The notes under the pieces: model-generated
What the model saw: the letters and a program-made list of their open reading frames with translations, nothing else
Told to the model about the DNA's origin: nothing
Database searches by the model: none
Shown: positions 30,765 to 40,129 of the stretch, in pieces
How the letters are laid out: each line of letters opens with the position of its first letter
How positions within the stretch are numbered: the first letter of the stretch is position 1
Source of the DNA: Gallionellaceae bacterium
Lineage (GTDB): Bacteria > Pseudomonadota > Gammaproteobacteria > Burkholderiales > Gallionellaceae
Assembly (NCBI GenBank): GCA_027448945.1
Contig: DAIDMQ010000026.1
Location: forward strand, 1-42,032
Direction of reading: 5' to 3'
DNA: 42,032 nt
Translations under genes and position numbers: made by a program

Positions 30765-30908
30765 TTGAGTCGTGCGCGTCATCAAGATGTAATATTTCGC
30801 TGTAATAATCCGCCTCGAAGTTTAACCAGCAAGACCTCCGGGACTCCTGTCCTATCCTTGCGTGCTTCCCTCAGTTCAAGGGCGTCTCTAGGGATGCCCT
30901 CTTTTTTT
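30765..30908 (+). ncRNA. Candidate small RNA or attenuated leader upstream of the GST gene
   Basis: TTGAGT (30765-30770) and TGTAAT (30788-30793) are 17 bases apart and could form a promoter. A strong terminator (8-bp stem 30879-30886 with 30893-30900, one G-U pair, then CTTTTTTT) lies about 100 bases on, with no open frame between. The product would be an RNA of about 110 bases, or a leader that ends transcription 60 bases before the GST gene unless antitermination occurs. CCTTG and CAAGG flanking the middle could form a competing pairing. The promoter assignment is tentative; the terminator is clear. Confidence 0.45.
30879..30908 (+). terminator. Rho-independent terminator upstream of the GST gene
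   Basis: AGGGCGTC pairs with GATGCCCT around a 6-base loop and is followed by a seven-T run. It points along the + strand and no + strand gene ends within 900 bases upstream, so it terminates a non-coding transcript or a leader. Confidence 0.85.
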
Positions 30909-30970
30909 GCACCGAGCATAATCGGGTGTGCAACAATCCGCGTCCTTGGATACTTACTCAGGAGCAGCAA

Positions 30971-31576
30971 ATGAAATTACTCGGAACTAATACCAGTCCC
31001 TATGTACGCAAAGCACGTTTAGTGCTGCTGGAAAAAAATATACCGCATACATATTTGGTTGATGCACCGCGCGAGCCGGGTAGCCAGGTGGTGAGGGCCA
31101 ATCCGCTGGCACGCATTCCTGCGCTGATTTTGGATGATGATAGCTGTGTGTTCGATTCCGCAGTCATAACCGATTACGCGGATACACTCAATGACACGCT
31201 CATCCTGATTCCACGAAACGATGCCAAAGCGCGTATGTTGGTTAAACGTGGCGAAGCGCTTGCCGATGGCATCATGGATTCTGCAGTGGTGGTACGCAAC
31301 GAAGTGCTGCGCCCCGCAAGCGCACAAGATGCTGCAACCATCACTCGCCACAATGACGCGATCAGTCGCGCCTTGGCGCATGTGGCGTCCGAATTGGGTG
31401 AGCGTCAGTGGTGGGTGGGAAACAGCATCTCCTTGGCCGATCTGGCTTTGGTGAGTGCTTTGGTCTATTTGGATCTGCGTCAGGCCGAGCGTGATTGGCG
31501 TGGTGCACATCCCAATATTGCAGCGTGGTTCGACCGTATGAGTGCACGCGAGAGCGTGCGCATCACGCTGAGTTAG
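30971..31576 (+). CDS. Glutathione S-transferase family protein
   Basis: Thioredoxin-fold N-terminal domain ([23 protein letters not shown], with the likely catalytic serine in TSPYVRK and the cis-proline in [10 protein letters not shown]) followed by an all-helical C-terminal domain with the [17 protein letters not shown] signature. The 201 residues match bacterial GSTs. The start at 30971 has CAGGAG 7 bases upstream; an earlier in-frame start would run into the terminator region. The substrate is unknown. Its stop overlaps that of the convergent purT. Confidence 0.92.
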   Translation: MKLLGTNTSPYVRKARLVLLEKNIPHTYLVDAPREPGSQVVRANPLARIPALILDDDSCVFDSAVITDYADTLNDTLILIPRNDAKARMLVKRGEALADGIMDSAVVVRNEVLRPASAQDAATITRHNDAISRALAHVASELGERQWWVGNSISLADLALVSALVYLDLRQAERDWRGAHPNIAAWFDRMSARESVRITLS

Positions 31577-32790
31577 GCCTTAATTGGTTGGACGATGCTC
31601 GCGGCCTGTTTTGCGCGACTACGGGCTTCGTCGGTGTCCTTGCCGGTAGCCAGTGCGACCCCCATGCGTCTGCGGGCGAAGGATTCGGGTTTGCCAAACA
31701 ATCGGATATCGCTTTCAGGTACTCGCATGGCCTCGGCCACATGTTTGAACGCGATGTTTGCAGCCTCGTGTTGGCCGTAGATCACGGCACTCGCGCCGGG
31801 CGCGCGCAGCCTGGTGTTGACTGGCAAGCCTAGTATGGCGCGAGCATGGATGTCGAACTCGCTCTGCACTTGTGAGCACATTGTCACCATGCCGGTGTCG
31901 TGAGGACGCGGGCTGACTTCGCTAAACCAAACATCGTCGCCCTGGACAAATAATTCCACGCCGAACAAACCAAGGCCGCCCAGATTGTCGGTAACCGCTT
32001 TGGCAATGTCGCGTGCGCGTTGCAAGGCCAATGAGGGCATGACTTGCGGTTGCCAGCTCTCTACGTAATCGCCCTGTATTTGCACGTGGCCAATAGGGTC
32101 GCAAAAGTGTGTCTCAATCTTGCCGTCAGTGCCCATAGCGCGCACAGTGAGCAGGGTAATCTCGTAATCGAATCGAATCAGGCCCTCGACGATGACGCGC
32201 CCCTGATTTACGCGACTACCACTGGCAGCATATTCCCACGCGGCATCGACCTCGGCGGGCATGTCTACTTTAGATTGCCCCTTGCCGGAAGAGGACATCA
32301 CTGGCTTGATGATGCAGGGATAGCCTATGTGCTCTGCGGCTGCACGCATCTCTTCCAAACTGTCGGCGAAACGATAGGGTGAAGTCGGCAGGTTTAAAGT
32401 CTCGGCAGCCAAGCGGCGTATGCCTTCGCGGTTCATGGTCAAGCGCGTGGCACGAGCTGTTGGGATGACGCGCGCCAGACCTTCACTTTCAATTTGCTCC
32501 AGCATACTGGTCGCGATCGCTTCGATTTCAGGCACGATCAAATCAGGTTCTTCTTGTGCTATGAGTGCGCGCAACGCCGCACCATCGGTCATATTGATGA
32601 CGTGCGCACGATGCGCCACTTGATGACCGGGCGCATCTGCATATCTATCCACCGCGATGGTCTCCACGCCCAAACGTTGCAGCGCGATGATGACTTCCTT
32701 GCCTAATTCGCCACTGCCCAGCAGCATTACGCGAGTGGCGGATGGGCTGAGTGGTGTGCCGAGTACGGGCGCGGAAATGTCGTATTTCAT
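31573..32790 (-). CDS. purT: Formate-dependent phosphoribosylglycinamide formyltransferase
   Basis: Formylates glycinamide ribonucleotide using formate and ATP, a folate-independent step in purine synthesis. The 405 residues form an ATP-grasp protein: N-terminal [30 protein letters not shown], then ATP-binding [16 protein letters not shown], and the C-terminal [12 protein letters not shown] signature. Length and sequence match PurT rather than PurK. A TATAAT on the minus strand (32834-32829) lies about 40 bases upstream. Confidence 0.96.
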   Translation of the reverse strand: MKYDISAPVLGTPLSPSATRVMLLGSGELGKEVIIALQRLGVETIAVDRYADAPGHQVAHRAHVINMTDGAALRALIAQEEPDLIVPEIEAIATSMLEQIESEGLARVIPTARATRLTMNREGIRRLAAETLNLPTSPYRFADSLEEMRAAAEHIGYPCIIKPVMSSSGKGQSKVDMPAEVDAAWEYAASGSRVNQGRVIVEGLIRFDYEITLLTVRAMGTDGKIETHFCDPIGHVQIQGDYVESWQPQVMPSLALQRARDIAKAVTDNLGGLGLFGVELFVQGDDVWFSEVSPRPHDTGMVTMCSQVQSEFDIHARAILGLPVNTRLRAPGASAVIYGQHEAANIAFKHVAEAMRVPESDIRLFGKPESFARRRMGVALATGKDTDEARSRAKQAASIVQPIKA

Positions 32791-32828
32791 AGTGGGCTAG
32801 TATGTGCTGTGATTGAGAGTGGCGCGGG

Positions 32829-32834
32829 ATTATA
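32829..32834 (-). promoter_or_regulatory. Probable -10 element for purT
   Basis: A perfect TATAAT read on the minus strand, followed by a G+C-rich discriminator (CCCGCGCC), the pattern also seen at rhlE and fmdB. No good -35 hexamer is 17 bases upstream. Confidence 0.4.
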
Positions 32835-32930
32835 CACAACAGCCTAATTGTTCCGCCGCTGCAAAAGTTGAACTTGTAGTATCGTGCCGCGCCCACCCAA
32901 ACCAGCTTTTAAATAGTTAGGAAACACGCT

Positions 32931-33413
32931 GTGTTGAAATACCTTTTCACCCTATTAATGTTTTTCGTCATTCTCTTAGAAGAGGCGTTCTGGTCGATAT
33001 TTGAAATGTTGTCTGGTTTGCTGACTCGCTTCGAGTTGGTGAGAAGGTTGGAGAATTTCGTCGCGGCTCGCTCGCCGGTCTTGTGTTTGACTTTGTTCTT
33101 GATACCTGTGCTGATGATGTTGCCGTTCAAGTTCGCAGGTGTGTGGCTCATGGCACACGGACACACACTCGAGGGTTTGTTTATGTTCTTATCCGCAAAA
33201 GCGAGTGGGACATTCTTGGCAGCACGTTTATTCGCAATTACCAAAGACAAGTTGATGAGCATCGCATGGTTCGCGTACAGCTTTGAGAAGTTCTACGATT
33301 GGAAGGAGGGCGTGAAAACCTATATTCACGCCACTAAGGCCTATCGTACCTATCTCATTTGGCGTACAGCGCTGAATGTCAGAGTCGCGGCTATCTTCAA
33401 GAGAAAAGAATGA
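32931..33413 (+). CDS. Small integral membrane protein of unknown function
   Basis: A 160-residue protein with a hydrophobic N-terminal segment (LFTLLMFFVILLEEAFW, about 5-21), a second hydrophobic region (SPVLCLTLFLIPVLMMLPF, about 48-66) and a third (GVWLMAHGHTLEGLFMFLSAKASGTFLAARLF). The C-terminal 50 residues are charged and probably cytoplasmic (FYDWKEGVKTYIHATKAYRTY). The start is a GTG with AGGA about 8 bases upstream. It is monocistronic, divergent from purT and convergent with zapE. No function is assigned. Confidence 0.8.
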   Translation: MLKYLFTLLMFFVILLEEAFWSIFEMLSGLLTRFELVRRLENFVAARSPVLCLTLFLIPVLMMLPFKFAGVWLMAHGHTLEGLFMFLSAKASGTFLAARLFAITKDKLMSIAWFAYSFEKFYDWKEGVKTYIHATKAYRTYLIWRTALNVRVAAIFKRKE

Positions 33414-33443
33414 GTATTAATATTCACAGCAATTTGGTGGCCC

Positions 33444-34559
33444 TTATAGCGTGACGTTTTGCGTGCGATGCGGCAACTGCATATAGCGTTTGGATTGCAT
33501 TTCCACCAAGCGACTGGCGGTACGGGTGAATTCGCCAGCCCCGACACCCTGGGTGTATAGCTGCTCGGGCGAAGTCGCCGCCGAGACCACTAGCTGCACA
33601 TGATTGTCGTAGAACACATCGATCAACCAAGTTAGACGTCTAGCCTCCGCAGAATGCTCTGCAGTTAATTGCGGGATGTCGGATAGATAAACTGTACGGT
33701 AAATGTGTGCGATGGACAGATAGTCGGATTGCCCATGCGCCTTTCCGCACAATTCTTTGAAATCGAACCAGATAGCATCTAGCGCGATACGCTTGGCGGG
33801 TATGGTGGCGCCGATTTCAGCGGGATGGGGATGCAGACGTTCGAACATCGCCAGCATATGCGCTTCACTGAGCACATCGGCTGGGACGATATAGCGCATC
33901 TCTTTTTCTCCGGACAACATGCGGTAATCGTTGCCCGTCCCCAGACTCAATATTTTCAGTTCGCGCTCCAGTAACGCGATTGCTGGCAAGAAATTTTGAC
34001 GCTGCAAGCCGTGTGGGTACAAGCCAGAGGGCGGGTAGTTAGAGGTGGTGATCAGTACCACGCCGCGTTCTAACAAGGCTGCAATCAAGCGTCCCAAAAT
34101 CATCGCATCAGCGATGTCGTCGACATGAAACTCGTCTAGGCACAGCAGTCGAGTCGACTCGGCGATGCTGTCGGACAGTGCGATCAGAGGGTCATCATGG
34201 TTGGCGAGTTGTTTCATGCGCTGATGCACTTCTGCCATGAAGTGGTGGAAATGGATGCGGCGTTTGCGCTTATAAGGCACGCAGGCATAGAAGCCATCCA
34301 TCAGAAAAGTTTTGCCGCGACCCACACCGCCGTGGATGTATAGCCCCTTGGGGACTTCGGGACTGAGCAGGCTACGGCCAAGAAAGTGATTACGTTTGGT
34401 TTTGAAGTCGATTAGCTGCTGCCAAAGCGCGTCCAATGCCTCGATTGCAGCACTTTGCGCGGTGTCTTCCACGAATTCGCTGGCTTGCTTTGCATGGCGA
34501 TACCATGCATGGGGACTCATGCCGGCGTTGGGGTCTATCACTGAGGTATCTAGATGCAT
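33444..34559 (-). CDS. zapE: Cell division protein ZapE (AFG1-like ATPase)
   Basis: Z-ring-associated P-loop ATPase of the AFG1 family. The 371 residues include Walker A GGVGRGKTFLMD, the IHFHHFMAEVHQ segment, Walker B LLCLDEFHVDDIADAMILG and sensor region VLITTSNYPPSGLYPHGLQR, all typical. The ATG at 34559 has no clear ribosome binding site; an internal ATG at 34520 would also fit the family. It is divergent from the mla operon. Confidence 0.94.
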   Translation of the reverse strand: MHLDTSVIDPNAGMSPHAWYRHAKQASEFVEDTAQSAAIEALDALWQQLIDFKTKRNHFLGRSLLSPEVPKGLYIHGGVGRGKTFLMDGFYACVPYKRKRRIHFHHFMAEVHQRMKQLANHDDPLIALSDSIAESTRLLCLDEFHVDDIADAMILGRLIAALLERGVVLITTSNYPPSGLYPHGLQRQNFLPAIALLERELKILSLGTGNDYRMLSGEKEMRYIVPADVLSEAHMLAMFERLHPHPAEIGATIPAKRIALDAIWFDFKELCGKAHGQSDYLSIAHIYRTVYLSDIPQLTAEHSAEARRLTWLIDVFYDNHVQLVVSAATSPEQLYTQGVGAGEFTRTASRLVEMQSKRYMQLPHRTQNVTL

Positions 34560-34616
34560 GCAACAAAGGGTATACAGAAGAGTGTTTGGATTCTAGCTTC
34601 TAGCGCTGAAGTTGTG

Positions 34617-34631
34617 TTGTGACTATCACAA
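34617..34631. promoter_or_regulatory. Inverted repeat between zapE and mlaF
   Basis: TTGTGA and TCACAA form a perfect inverted repeat around CTA. It resembles a CRP half-site pair but the spacer is 3 rather than 6 bases, so it is not a normal CRP box. It sits about 90 bases upstream of the mla promoter. Confidence 0.3.
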
Positions 34632-34709
34632 GATGGAACTATGTTACCTATTATTAGGTCTGCAGCGCGCTGTTCTTGACGTGTCAGCTTGGTGTTAGTC
34701 TTACTATGG

Positions 34710-34738
34710 TTGATGAATGTTGTCAGGGTCGCTAGAAT
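34710..34738 (+). promoter_or_regulatory. Sigma-70 promoter for the mla operon
   Basis: TTGATG (34710-34715) and TAGAAT (34733-34738) are separated by 17 bases, followed by GCGCCACC, the same discriminator as at rhlE. The ATG at 34737 lies inside the -10, so it cannot be the translation start from this promoter, which supports the downstream TTG for mlaF. Confidence 0.65.
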
Positions 34739-34766
34739 GCGCCACCCATTTAATGGATTTCTAATT

Positions 34767-35564
34767 TTGTCCCCTCCTGCTTTAGTTGAAATTCGCAATC
34801 TGAACTTCTCTTACGATAAGCGAGCCGTCCTGCAAGGTATCAACATGACTTTCCACAAAGGGAAGTGCATTGCAATTATGGGGTCGAGCGGTTGCGGTAA
34901 GACCACTTTGTTGCGACACATTGGCGGTGCACTCAAGCCTACCAAAGGTCATGTGAAAGTGGACGGCAAGATCATGCATGAGCTTGATCCAAACGGTATG
35001 TATAAAATGCGTCGCAAGATGGGTATGCTGTTCCAGTTTGGCGCCTTGTTTACAGATATGTCGGTTTACGACAATGTTGCCTTTCAGATGCGCGAACATA
35101 CCGATCTACCGGAAGACTTGATTCATGATTTGGTGATGATGAAGCTCAACTCTGTGGGTTTGCGCGGCACTCATGATTTGATGCCTTCCGAATTGTCTGG
35201 CGGTATGGCTCGCCGCGTCGCACTGGCACGCACAGTCGCACTGGACCCGATGTTAATCATGTATGACGAGCCCTTCGCTGGTTTGGATCCGATTTCATTG
35301 ACCGTGGTGGGTGATTTGATACGCCGGTTGAATGATGCCTTGGGAGCGACCTCTGTGATTGTCACGCATGATGTGCAAGAGTCATTGAAGATAGTCGATT
35401 ATGTGTATTTTATGGCTGGTGGGGTGATCGTTGCCGAAGGAACGCCGGACGAGATTCGTGCTTCCGATAAAGCAATCGTGCATCAATTCGTACATGGTGA
35501 GATGGACGGTCCTTTACCATTCCACTATCCCGGCGGTGATTACCGCCAAGATCTGAGTCTGTGA
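34767..35564 (+). CDS. mlaF: Phospholipid-transport ABC system ATPase MlaF
   Basis: ATPase of the Mla pathway, which moves phospholipids between the outer and inner membranes to keep outer-membrane asymmetry. Walker A GSSGCGKTT, signature LSGGMARRVALAR, Walker B LIMYDEP and the switch His in VTHD are complete. The C-terminal PLPFHYPGGDYRQDL is the MlaF tail that contacts the partner subunit. The TTG at 34767 gives 265 residues, near the E. coli length (269); earlier ATGs are excluded by the promoter position. The stop overlaps mlaE (GTGA). Confidence 0.95.
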   Translation: MSPPALVEIRNLNFSYDKRAVLQGINMTFHKGKCIAIMGSSGCGKTTLLRHIGGALKPTKGHVKVDGKIMHELDPNGMYKMRRKMGMLFQFGALFTDMSVYDNVAFQMREHTDLPEDLIHDLVMMKLNSVGLRGTHDLMPSELSGGMARRVALARTVALDPMLIMYDEPFAGLDPISLTVVGDLIRRLNDALGATSVIVTHDVQESLKIVDYVYFMAGGVIVAEGTPDEIRASDKAIVHQFVHGEMDGPLPFHYPGGDYRQDLSL

Positions 35565-36367
35565 GCTTGAATATTATGCCTATCGTTAAAACAATTACTG
35601 GGGTCGGACATCGTGTCGTTAATGCTGTCTGGCGTATCGGTATCGCTGCCCGTTTCTTTGCCCTGACCCTGACGCATTCAGGCAGCGGCTTCCGCCGATT
35701 TGGTTTGATCAAGAAAGAGTTGTTTTCCACTGGCGTGATGTCGCTGATCATCATCATCGTGGCGGGCTTGTTCGTCGGCATGGTGTTGGGCCTGCAAGGT
35801 TATGAGACGCTTAAGCGCTTTGGTTCCGAGTCTGCCTTGGGTGTGATGGTGGCCTTGGGGCTGGTGCGTGAACTGGGTCCTGTGGTTGCTGCCTTGTTGT
35901 TCGCTAGTCGTGCCGGTTCGGCGATGACTGCGGAAATCGGATTGATGAAGGCCACCGAGCAGATTTCGGCGATGGAGTTGATGGCGGTCAACCCAATCGC
36001 GCGTATCGTGGCACCGCGTTTCTGGGCAGGCGTGATTTCGATGCCCTTGCTGGCAGCGATGTTCAGCGCAGCGGGCATCTTTGGCGGTTACTTTGTCGGT
36101 GTGGTGCAGATCGGTGTCGATGAAGGCTCGTTTTGGTCACAGATGCAAGCCGCAGTCGATTTTAGACACGACATCATGAATGGTGTTTTAAAGAGTTTTG
36201 TGTTCGGCGTGGTGGTGACGGTCATCGCCTTGTTCGAAGGGTATGATGCGCCGCCGACTGCCGAAGGCGTGTCGGGCGCGACCACCCGTACGGTGGTGAC
36301 CTCATCACTGGCGATTTTGATGCTGGACTTTGTATTAACTGCGATGATGTTTGGAGGTAGTGAGTGA
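35561..36367 (+). CDS. mlaE: Phospholipid-transport ABC permease MlaE
   Basis: Inner-membrane permease subunit of the Mla complex. The 268 residues belong to the MlaE/YrbE family with about five hydrophobic segments and the conserved GLVRELGPVVAALLFASRAGSAMTAEIG cytoplasmic segment, plus EQISAMELMAVNPI. The GTG overlaps the mlaF stop by four bases; an ATG five codons further in is an alternative start. It overlaps mlaD at its 3' end, so translation is probably coupled. Confidence 0.95.
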   Translation: MSLNIMPIVKTITGVGHRVVNAVWRIGIAARFFALTLTHSGSGFRRFGLIKKELFSTGVMSLIIIIVAGLFVGMVLGLQGYETLKRFGSESALGVMVALGLVRELGPVVAALLFASRAGSAMTAEIGLMKATEQISAMELMAVNPIARIVAPRFWAGVISMPLLAAMFSAAGIFGGYFVGVVQIGVDEGSFWSQMQAAVDFRHDIMNGVLKSFVFGVVVTVIALFEGYDAPPTAEGVSGATTRTVVTSSLAILMLDFVLTAMMFGGSE

Positions 36368-36831
36368 TGGAACGTACTAAATTAGATTTGTGGGTGGGCA
36401 TGTTCGTGGTGGCTGGTATCGCCGCTCTTGTGATGCTCGCGTTAAAAGTCGGGAACCTGAGTACATATAATGTGTCCGAGACATACCAAGTTCAGGCGTA
36501 CTTCACCAATATTGGAGGTTTGAAGCCAAAAGCTTCGATACGCAGTGCGGGTGTGTTAGTAGGGCGCGTGACGGATATCTCGCTTGATACCGACCGCTAC
36601 GAGGCAAAAGTGAGTATGAGCTTGGATAAGCGTTACCAGTTTCCCAAAGATACATTCGCAAACATTCTGACTTCAGGTTTGCTGGGAGAGCAATATATAG
36701 GCTTGTCTCCAGGTGGAGATTCCGAGATGTTGAAGACTGGTGACCAGATCAAAAAGACGCAGTCGGCGATGGTGTTGGAAGACTTGATTGGCAAGTTCAT
36801 CTACAGCAAAGCAGATGGTGCTGACAAATAA
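36367..36831 (+). CDS. mlaD: Phospholipid-binding MCE protein MlaD
   Basis: Periplasmic-facing MCE-domain subunit that forms the hexameric ring of the Mla complex. One N-terminal transmembrane anchor (about 8-28) precedes a single MCE domain with GLKPKASIRSAGVLVGRVTDI and TSGLLGEQYIGLSPGGD. GGAGG lies 9 bases before this ATG; a GTG one codon earlier is equally possible and would give a GTGA overlap with mlaE. At 154 residues it is a little shorter than E. coli MlaD (183), at the C-terminal end. Confidence 0.94.
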   Translation: MERTKLDLWVGMFVVAGIAALVMLALKVGNLSTYNVSETYQVQAYFTNIGGLKPKASIRSAGVLVGRVTDISLDTDRYEAKVSMSLDKRYQFPKDTFANILTSGLLGEQYIGLSPGGDSEMLKTGDQIKKTQSAMVLEDLIGKFIYSKADGADK

Positions 36832-36848
36832 TTTCAGGAGAAGTAAAG

Positions 36849-37475
36849 ATGAGCGCAATACAAAAACTACTTTTAGCTGCGGCATTGATGGCTGTTGTCG
36901 CGACTGCGCAAGCGGGTGTTGCGCCGGATACCATGATTCAAAATACCGTGGACGAGGTTTTGTCTGTCGTAAAGCAGGATAAGGAACTTCAAGCGGGCAA
37001 TAGGGAGAAGTTGCTGGCGTTAGTCGATGCAAAAGTATTGCCACACTTTGACTTCCAGCGCATGACCCAGTTGTCCGTGGGTAAATACTGGCGCAAGGCG
37101 AGTGATGTGCAAAAACAGGCTCTGGTTAAGGAATTTCGTGCCATGTTAGTGCGCACCTACACAAAGGCATTCACAGGCTATCGCGATCAATTGATTAGCG
37201 TGAAGCCGGCAAAGATGGCTGCGGGTGATACTGAAGTTACGATCAGAACTACCATCACCAAGCCGGGTGCGCCGGCAATCTCGGTGAATTATGAATTGGA
37301 AAAATCGGGAGACAGTTGGCAGGTGTTCGATCTATCTATAGAAGGTGCGGGCTTGGTGCAAACTTACCGCAGCACTTTCGCTAAGGAGATCGAGGATAAC
37401 GGTATTGACGGTCTGATCAAGTCATTGGCTGGTAAAAACGTCAATGACGGAAACGAAAAGGCGGCAGCGAAGTGA
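36849..37475 (+). CDS. mlaC: Periplasmic phospholipid-shuttle protein MlaC
   Basis: Periplasmic carrier that ferries phospholipid between the outer-membrane MlaA complex and MlaFEDB. The 208 residues begin with a signal peptide (KLLLAAALMAVVATAQA, cleavage before GVAP) and continue as the MlaC/Tol-Tol-Ttg2 domain with LVDAKVLPHFDFQRMTQLSVGKYWRKA. AGGAGAAG precedes the ATG. mlaA is not in this window. Confidence 0.95.
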   Translation: MSAIQKLLLAAALMAVVATAQAGVAPDTMIQNTVDEVLSVVKQDKELQAGNREKLLALVDAKVLPHFDFQRMTQLSVGKYWRKASDVQKQALVKEFRAMLVRTYTKAFTGYRDQLISVKPAKMAAGDTEVTIRTTITKPGAPAISVNYELEKSGDSWQVFDLSIEGAGLVQTYRSTFAKEIEDNGIDGLIKSLAGKNVNDGNEKAAAK

Positions 37476-37759
37476 TTATTCTGGACGGAGATCGTTTGAA
37501 GGTGAGTGGCGGTCTTACTATGGACACTGTGCCCGCACTGTATGCCGAAGGATTGACTTATCTGAGCAAGAGCAATGTGGTATTGGATCTATCCGGGGTG
37601 AATGATATCGACTCTTCTGCTGTCAGCTTGCTACTGGGTTGGATGCGTGTAGCACGGCAGAACAAGCGCGAATTAAAGGTAATCAACCTGCCAGATAGTC
37701 TGGCCACACTGGCTGGTTTATATGGTGTCGCGGAGATGTTTCCGGGACAGGCTAAGTGA
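37472..37759 (+). CDS. mlaB: Mla system STAS-domain protein MlaB
   Basis: Small cytoplasmic STAS-domain subunit that binds and stabilises MlaF. The 95 residues show the STAS core VVLDLSGVNDIDSSAVSLLLGWMRVA. The GTG overlaps the mlaC stop (GTGA). It ends the mla operon; a terminator lies about 60 bases on. Confidence 0.92.
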   Translation: MIILDGDRLKVSGGLTMDTVPALYAEGLTYLSKSNVVLDLSGVNDIDSSAVSLLLGWMRVARQNKRELKVINLPDSLATLAGLYGVAEMFPGQAK

Positions 37760-37817
37760 TTTTCTTGGTCTGATAGCCCTGTTGTCTCGCCCATTAAGCC
37801 TGCTTTTTTAGTATTAT

Positions 37818-37851
37818 GCGCATCCTTTTTATAAAGTGATGCGCTTTTTTT
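37818..37851 (+). terminator. Terminator of the mla operon
   Basis: GCGCATC (37818-37824) pairs with GATGCGC (37838-37844) around a 13-base loop, followed by a seven-T run. Confidence 0.8.
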
Positions 37852-37899
37852 GTGATGCCGACGCTGCGTTGGCTGTAAGCGTGTCCGGTATAGTCATCG

Positions 37900-38157
37900 A
37901 TGATAGTTACTCCAGAAAGTATCCAACTCAATATCGCACAAGGTATGGCGACCACGCATCTAACGGTGATTGGAGACGGTCAGCACTTTGAGGCTGTCGT
38001 AGTTAGCGAGGCTTTTTCAGGCAAGACTCGCGTGCAGCGTCACCAACTGGTCTTTCAGACTTTAGGTGATCGTATGCGTGCCGAGATCCATGCACTTTCG
38101 ATGAAGACCTTTACGCCGCAAGAGTGGCAGAAGCAGTCGGCCATCACTAGGCTTTAG
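37900..38157 (+). CDS. ibaG: BolA-family protein (IbaG/YrbA type)
   Basis: Small BolA-fold protein that pairs with monothiol glutaredoxins in iron-sulfur cluster handling. The 85 residues include the family core HFEAVVVSEAFSGKTRVQRHQLVFQTLGD and the ending ALSMKTFTPQEW. The position between mlaB and murA is that of yrbA/ibaG in E. coli, which supports the IbaG name. Confidence 0.9.
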   Translation: MIVTPESIQLNIAQGMATTHLTVIGDGQHFEAVVVSEAFSGKTRVQRHQLVFQTLGDRMRAEIHALSMKTFTPQEWQKQSAITRL

Positions 38158-38205
38158 TTGTCGGCAAACCTAAAGTAACAATACCCAACAACAAGTAACT
38201 ACTAA

Positions 38206-39477
<1,272 letters not shown>

Positions 39478-39490
39478 TAGCGAGTCAGAT

Positions 39491-40129
39491 ATGATTACCA
39501 TCGCGCTGTCCAAGGGACGCATTTTTGAAGAAACTTTGCCACTGCTGAAAGCGGCTGGTATCACCGCAGCCGAGGATCCAGAATCCTCACGCAAGCTGAT
39601 TCTATCGACTAATCGTGATGATGTGCGTCTGATTATCGTGCGTGCTTCGGATGTGCCGACCTATGTGCAATATGGCGCGGCCGACATCGGTGTGGCGGGT
39701 AAAGACGTGTTGTATGAGCATGGTGGCGCGGGCTTGTACCAACCCTTGGATCTGAATATCGCGCGTTGTCGCATGATGGTTGCGGTGCGCGATGATTTTG
39801 ATTACGAAGCGGCAGTTCGTCAGGGTGCGCGTCTGCGTGTCGCTACGAAATACGTACAGACTGCGCGTGAACATTTCGCTGCCAAGGGTGTGCATGTGGA
39901 TTTGATCAAGTTATATGGCTCTATGGAATTGGGACCTTTAGTGGGGCTGTCCGATGTCATCGTCGATCTGGTCAGCAGCGGCAATACACTCAAGGCTAAC
40001 CATCTCAAGGCGGTTGAGCATATCGCCGATATTTCTTCACGCTTGGTGGTTAACCAAGCTGCCCTCAAGTTAAAACGTGATGTTATCCAGCCGATGCTGG
40101 ATGCATTTGCCGGAGCGATAATCAAATGA
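39491..40129 (+). CDS. hisG: ATP phosphoribosyltransferase, short form
   Basis: Catalyses the first step of histidine synthesis, joining ATP and PRPP. At 212 residues it is the short HisG lacking the C-terminal regulatory domain, a type that needs the partner HisZ; hisZ is not in this window. [18 protein letters not shown] at the start, [14 protein letters not shown] and [16 protein letters not shown] (PRPP-binding region) are visible. The ATG at 39491 follows murA by 13 bases and is preferred to an in-frame ATG inside murA. Its stop overlaps hisD (ATGA). Confidence 0.95.
   Translation: MITIALSKGRIFEETLPLLKAAGITAAEDPESSRKLILSTNRDDVRLIIVRASDVPTYVQYGAADIGVAGKDVLYEHGGAGLYQPLDLNIARCRMMVAVRDDFDYEAAVRQGARLRVATKYVQTAREHFAAKGVHVDLIKLYGSMELGPLVGLSDVIVDLVSSGNTLKANHLKAVEHIADISSRLVVNQAALKLKRDVIQPMLDAFAGAIIK

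Noticed and set aside
30720..30910. 6S RNA in the gap before the GST gene
   Set aside because: The two halves of the region do not form the long hairpin with a central bubble expected of 6S RNA.
34617..34631. CRP binding site
   Set aside because: The arms resemble CRP half-sites, but the 3-base spacer does not fit the required 6.
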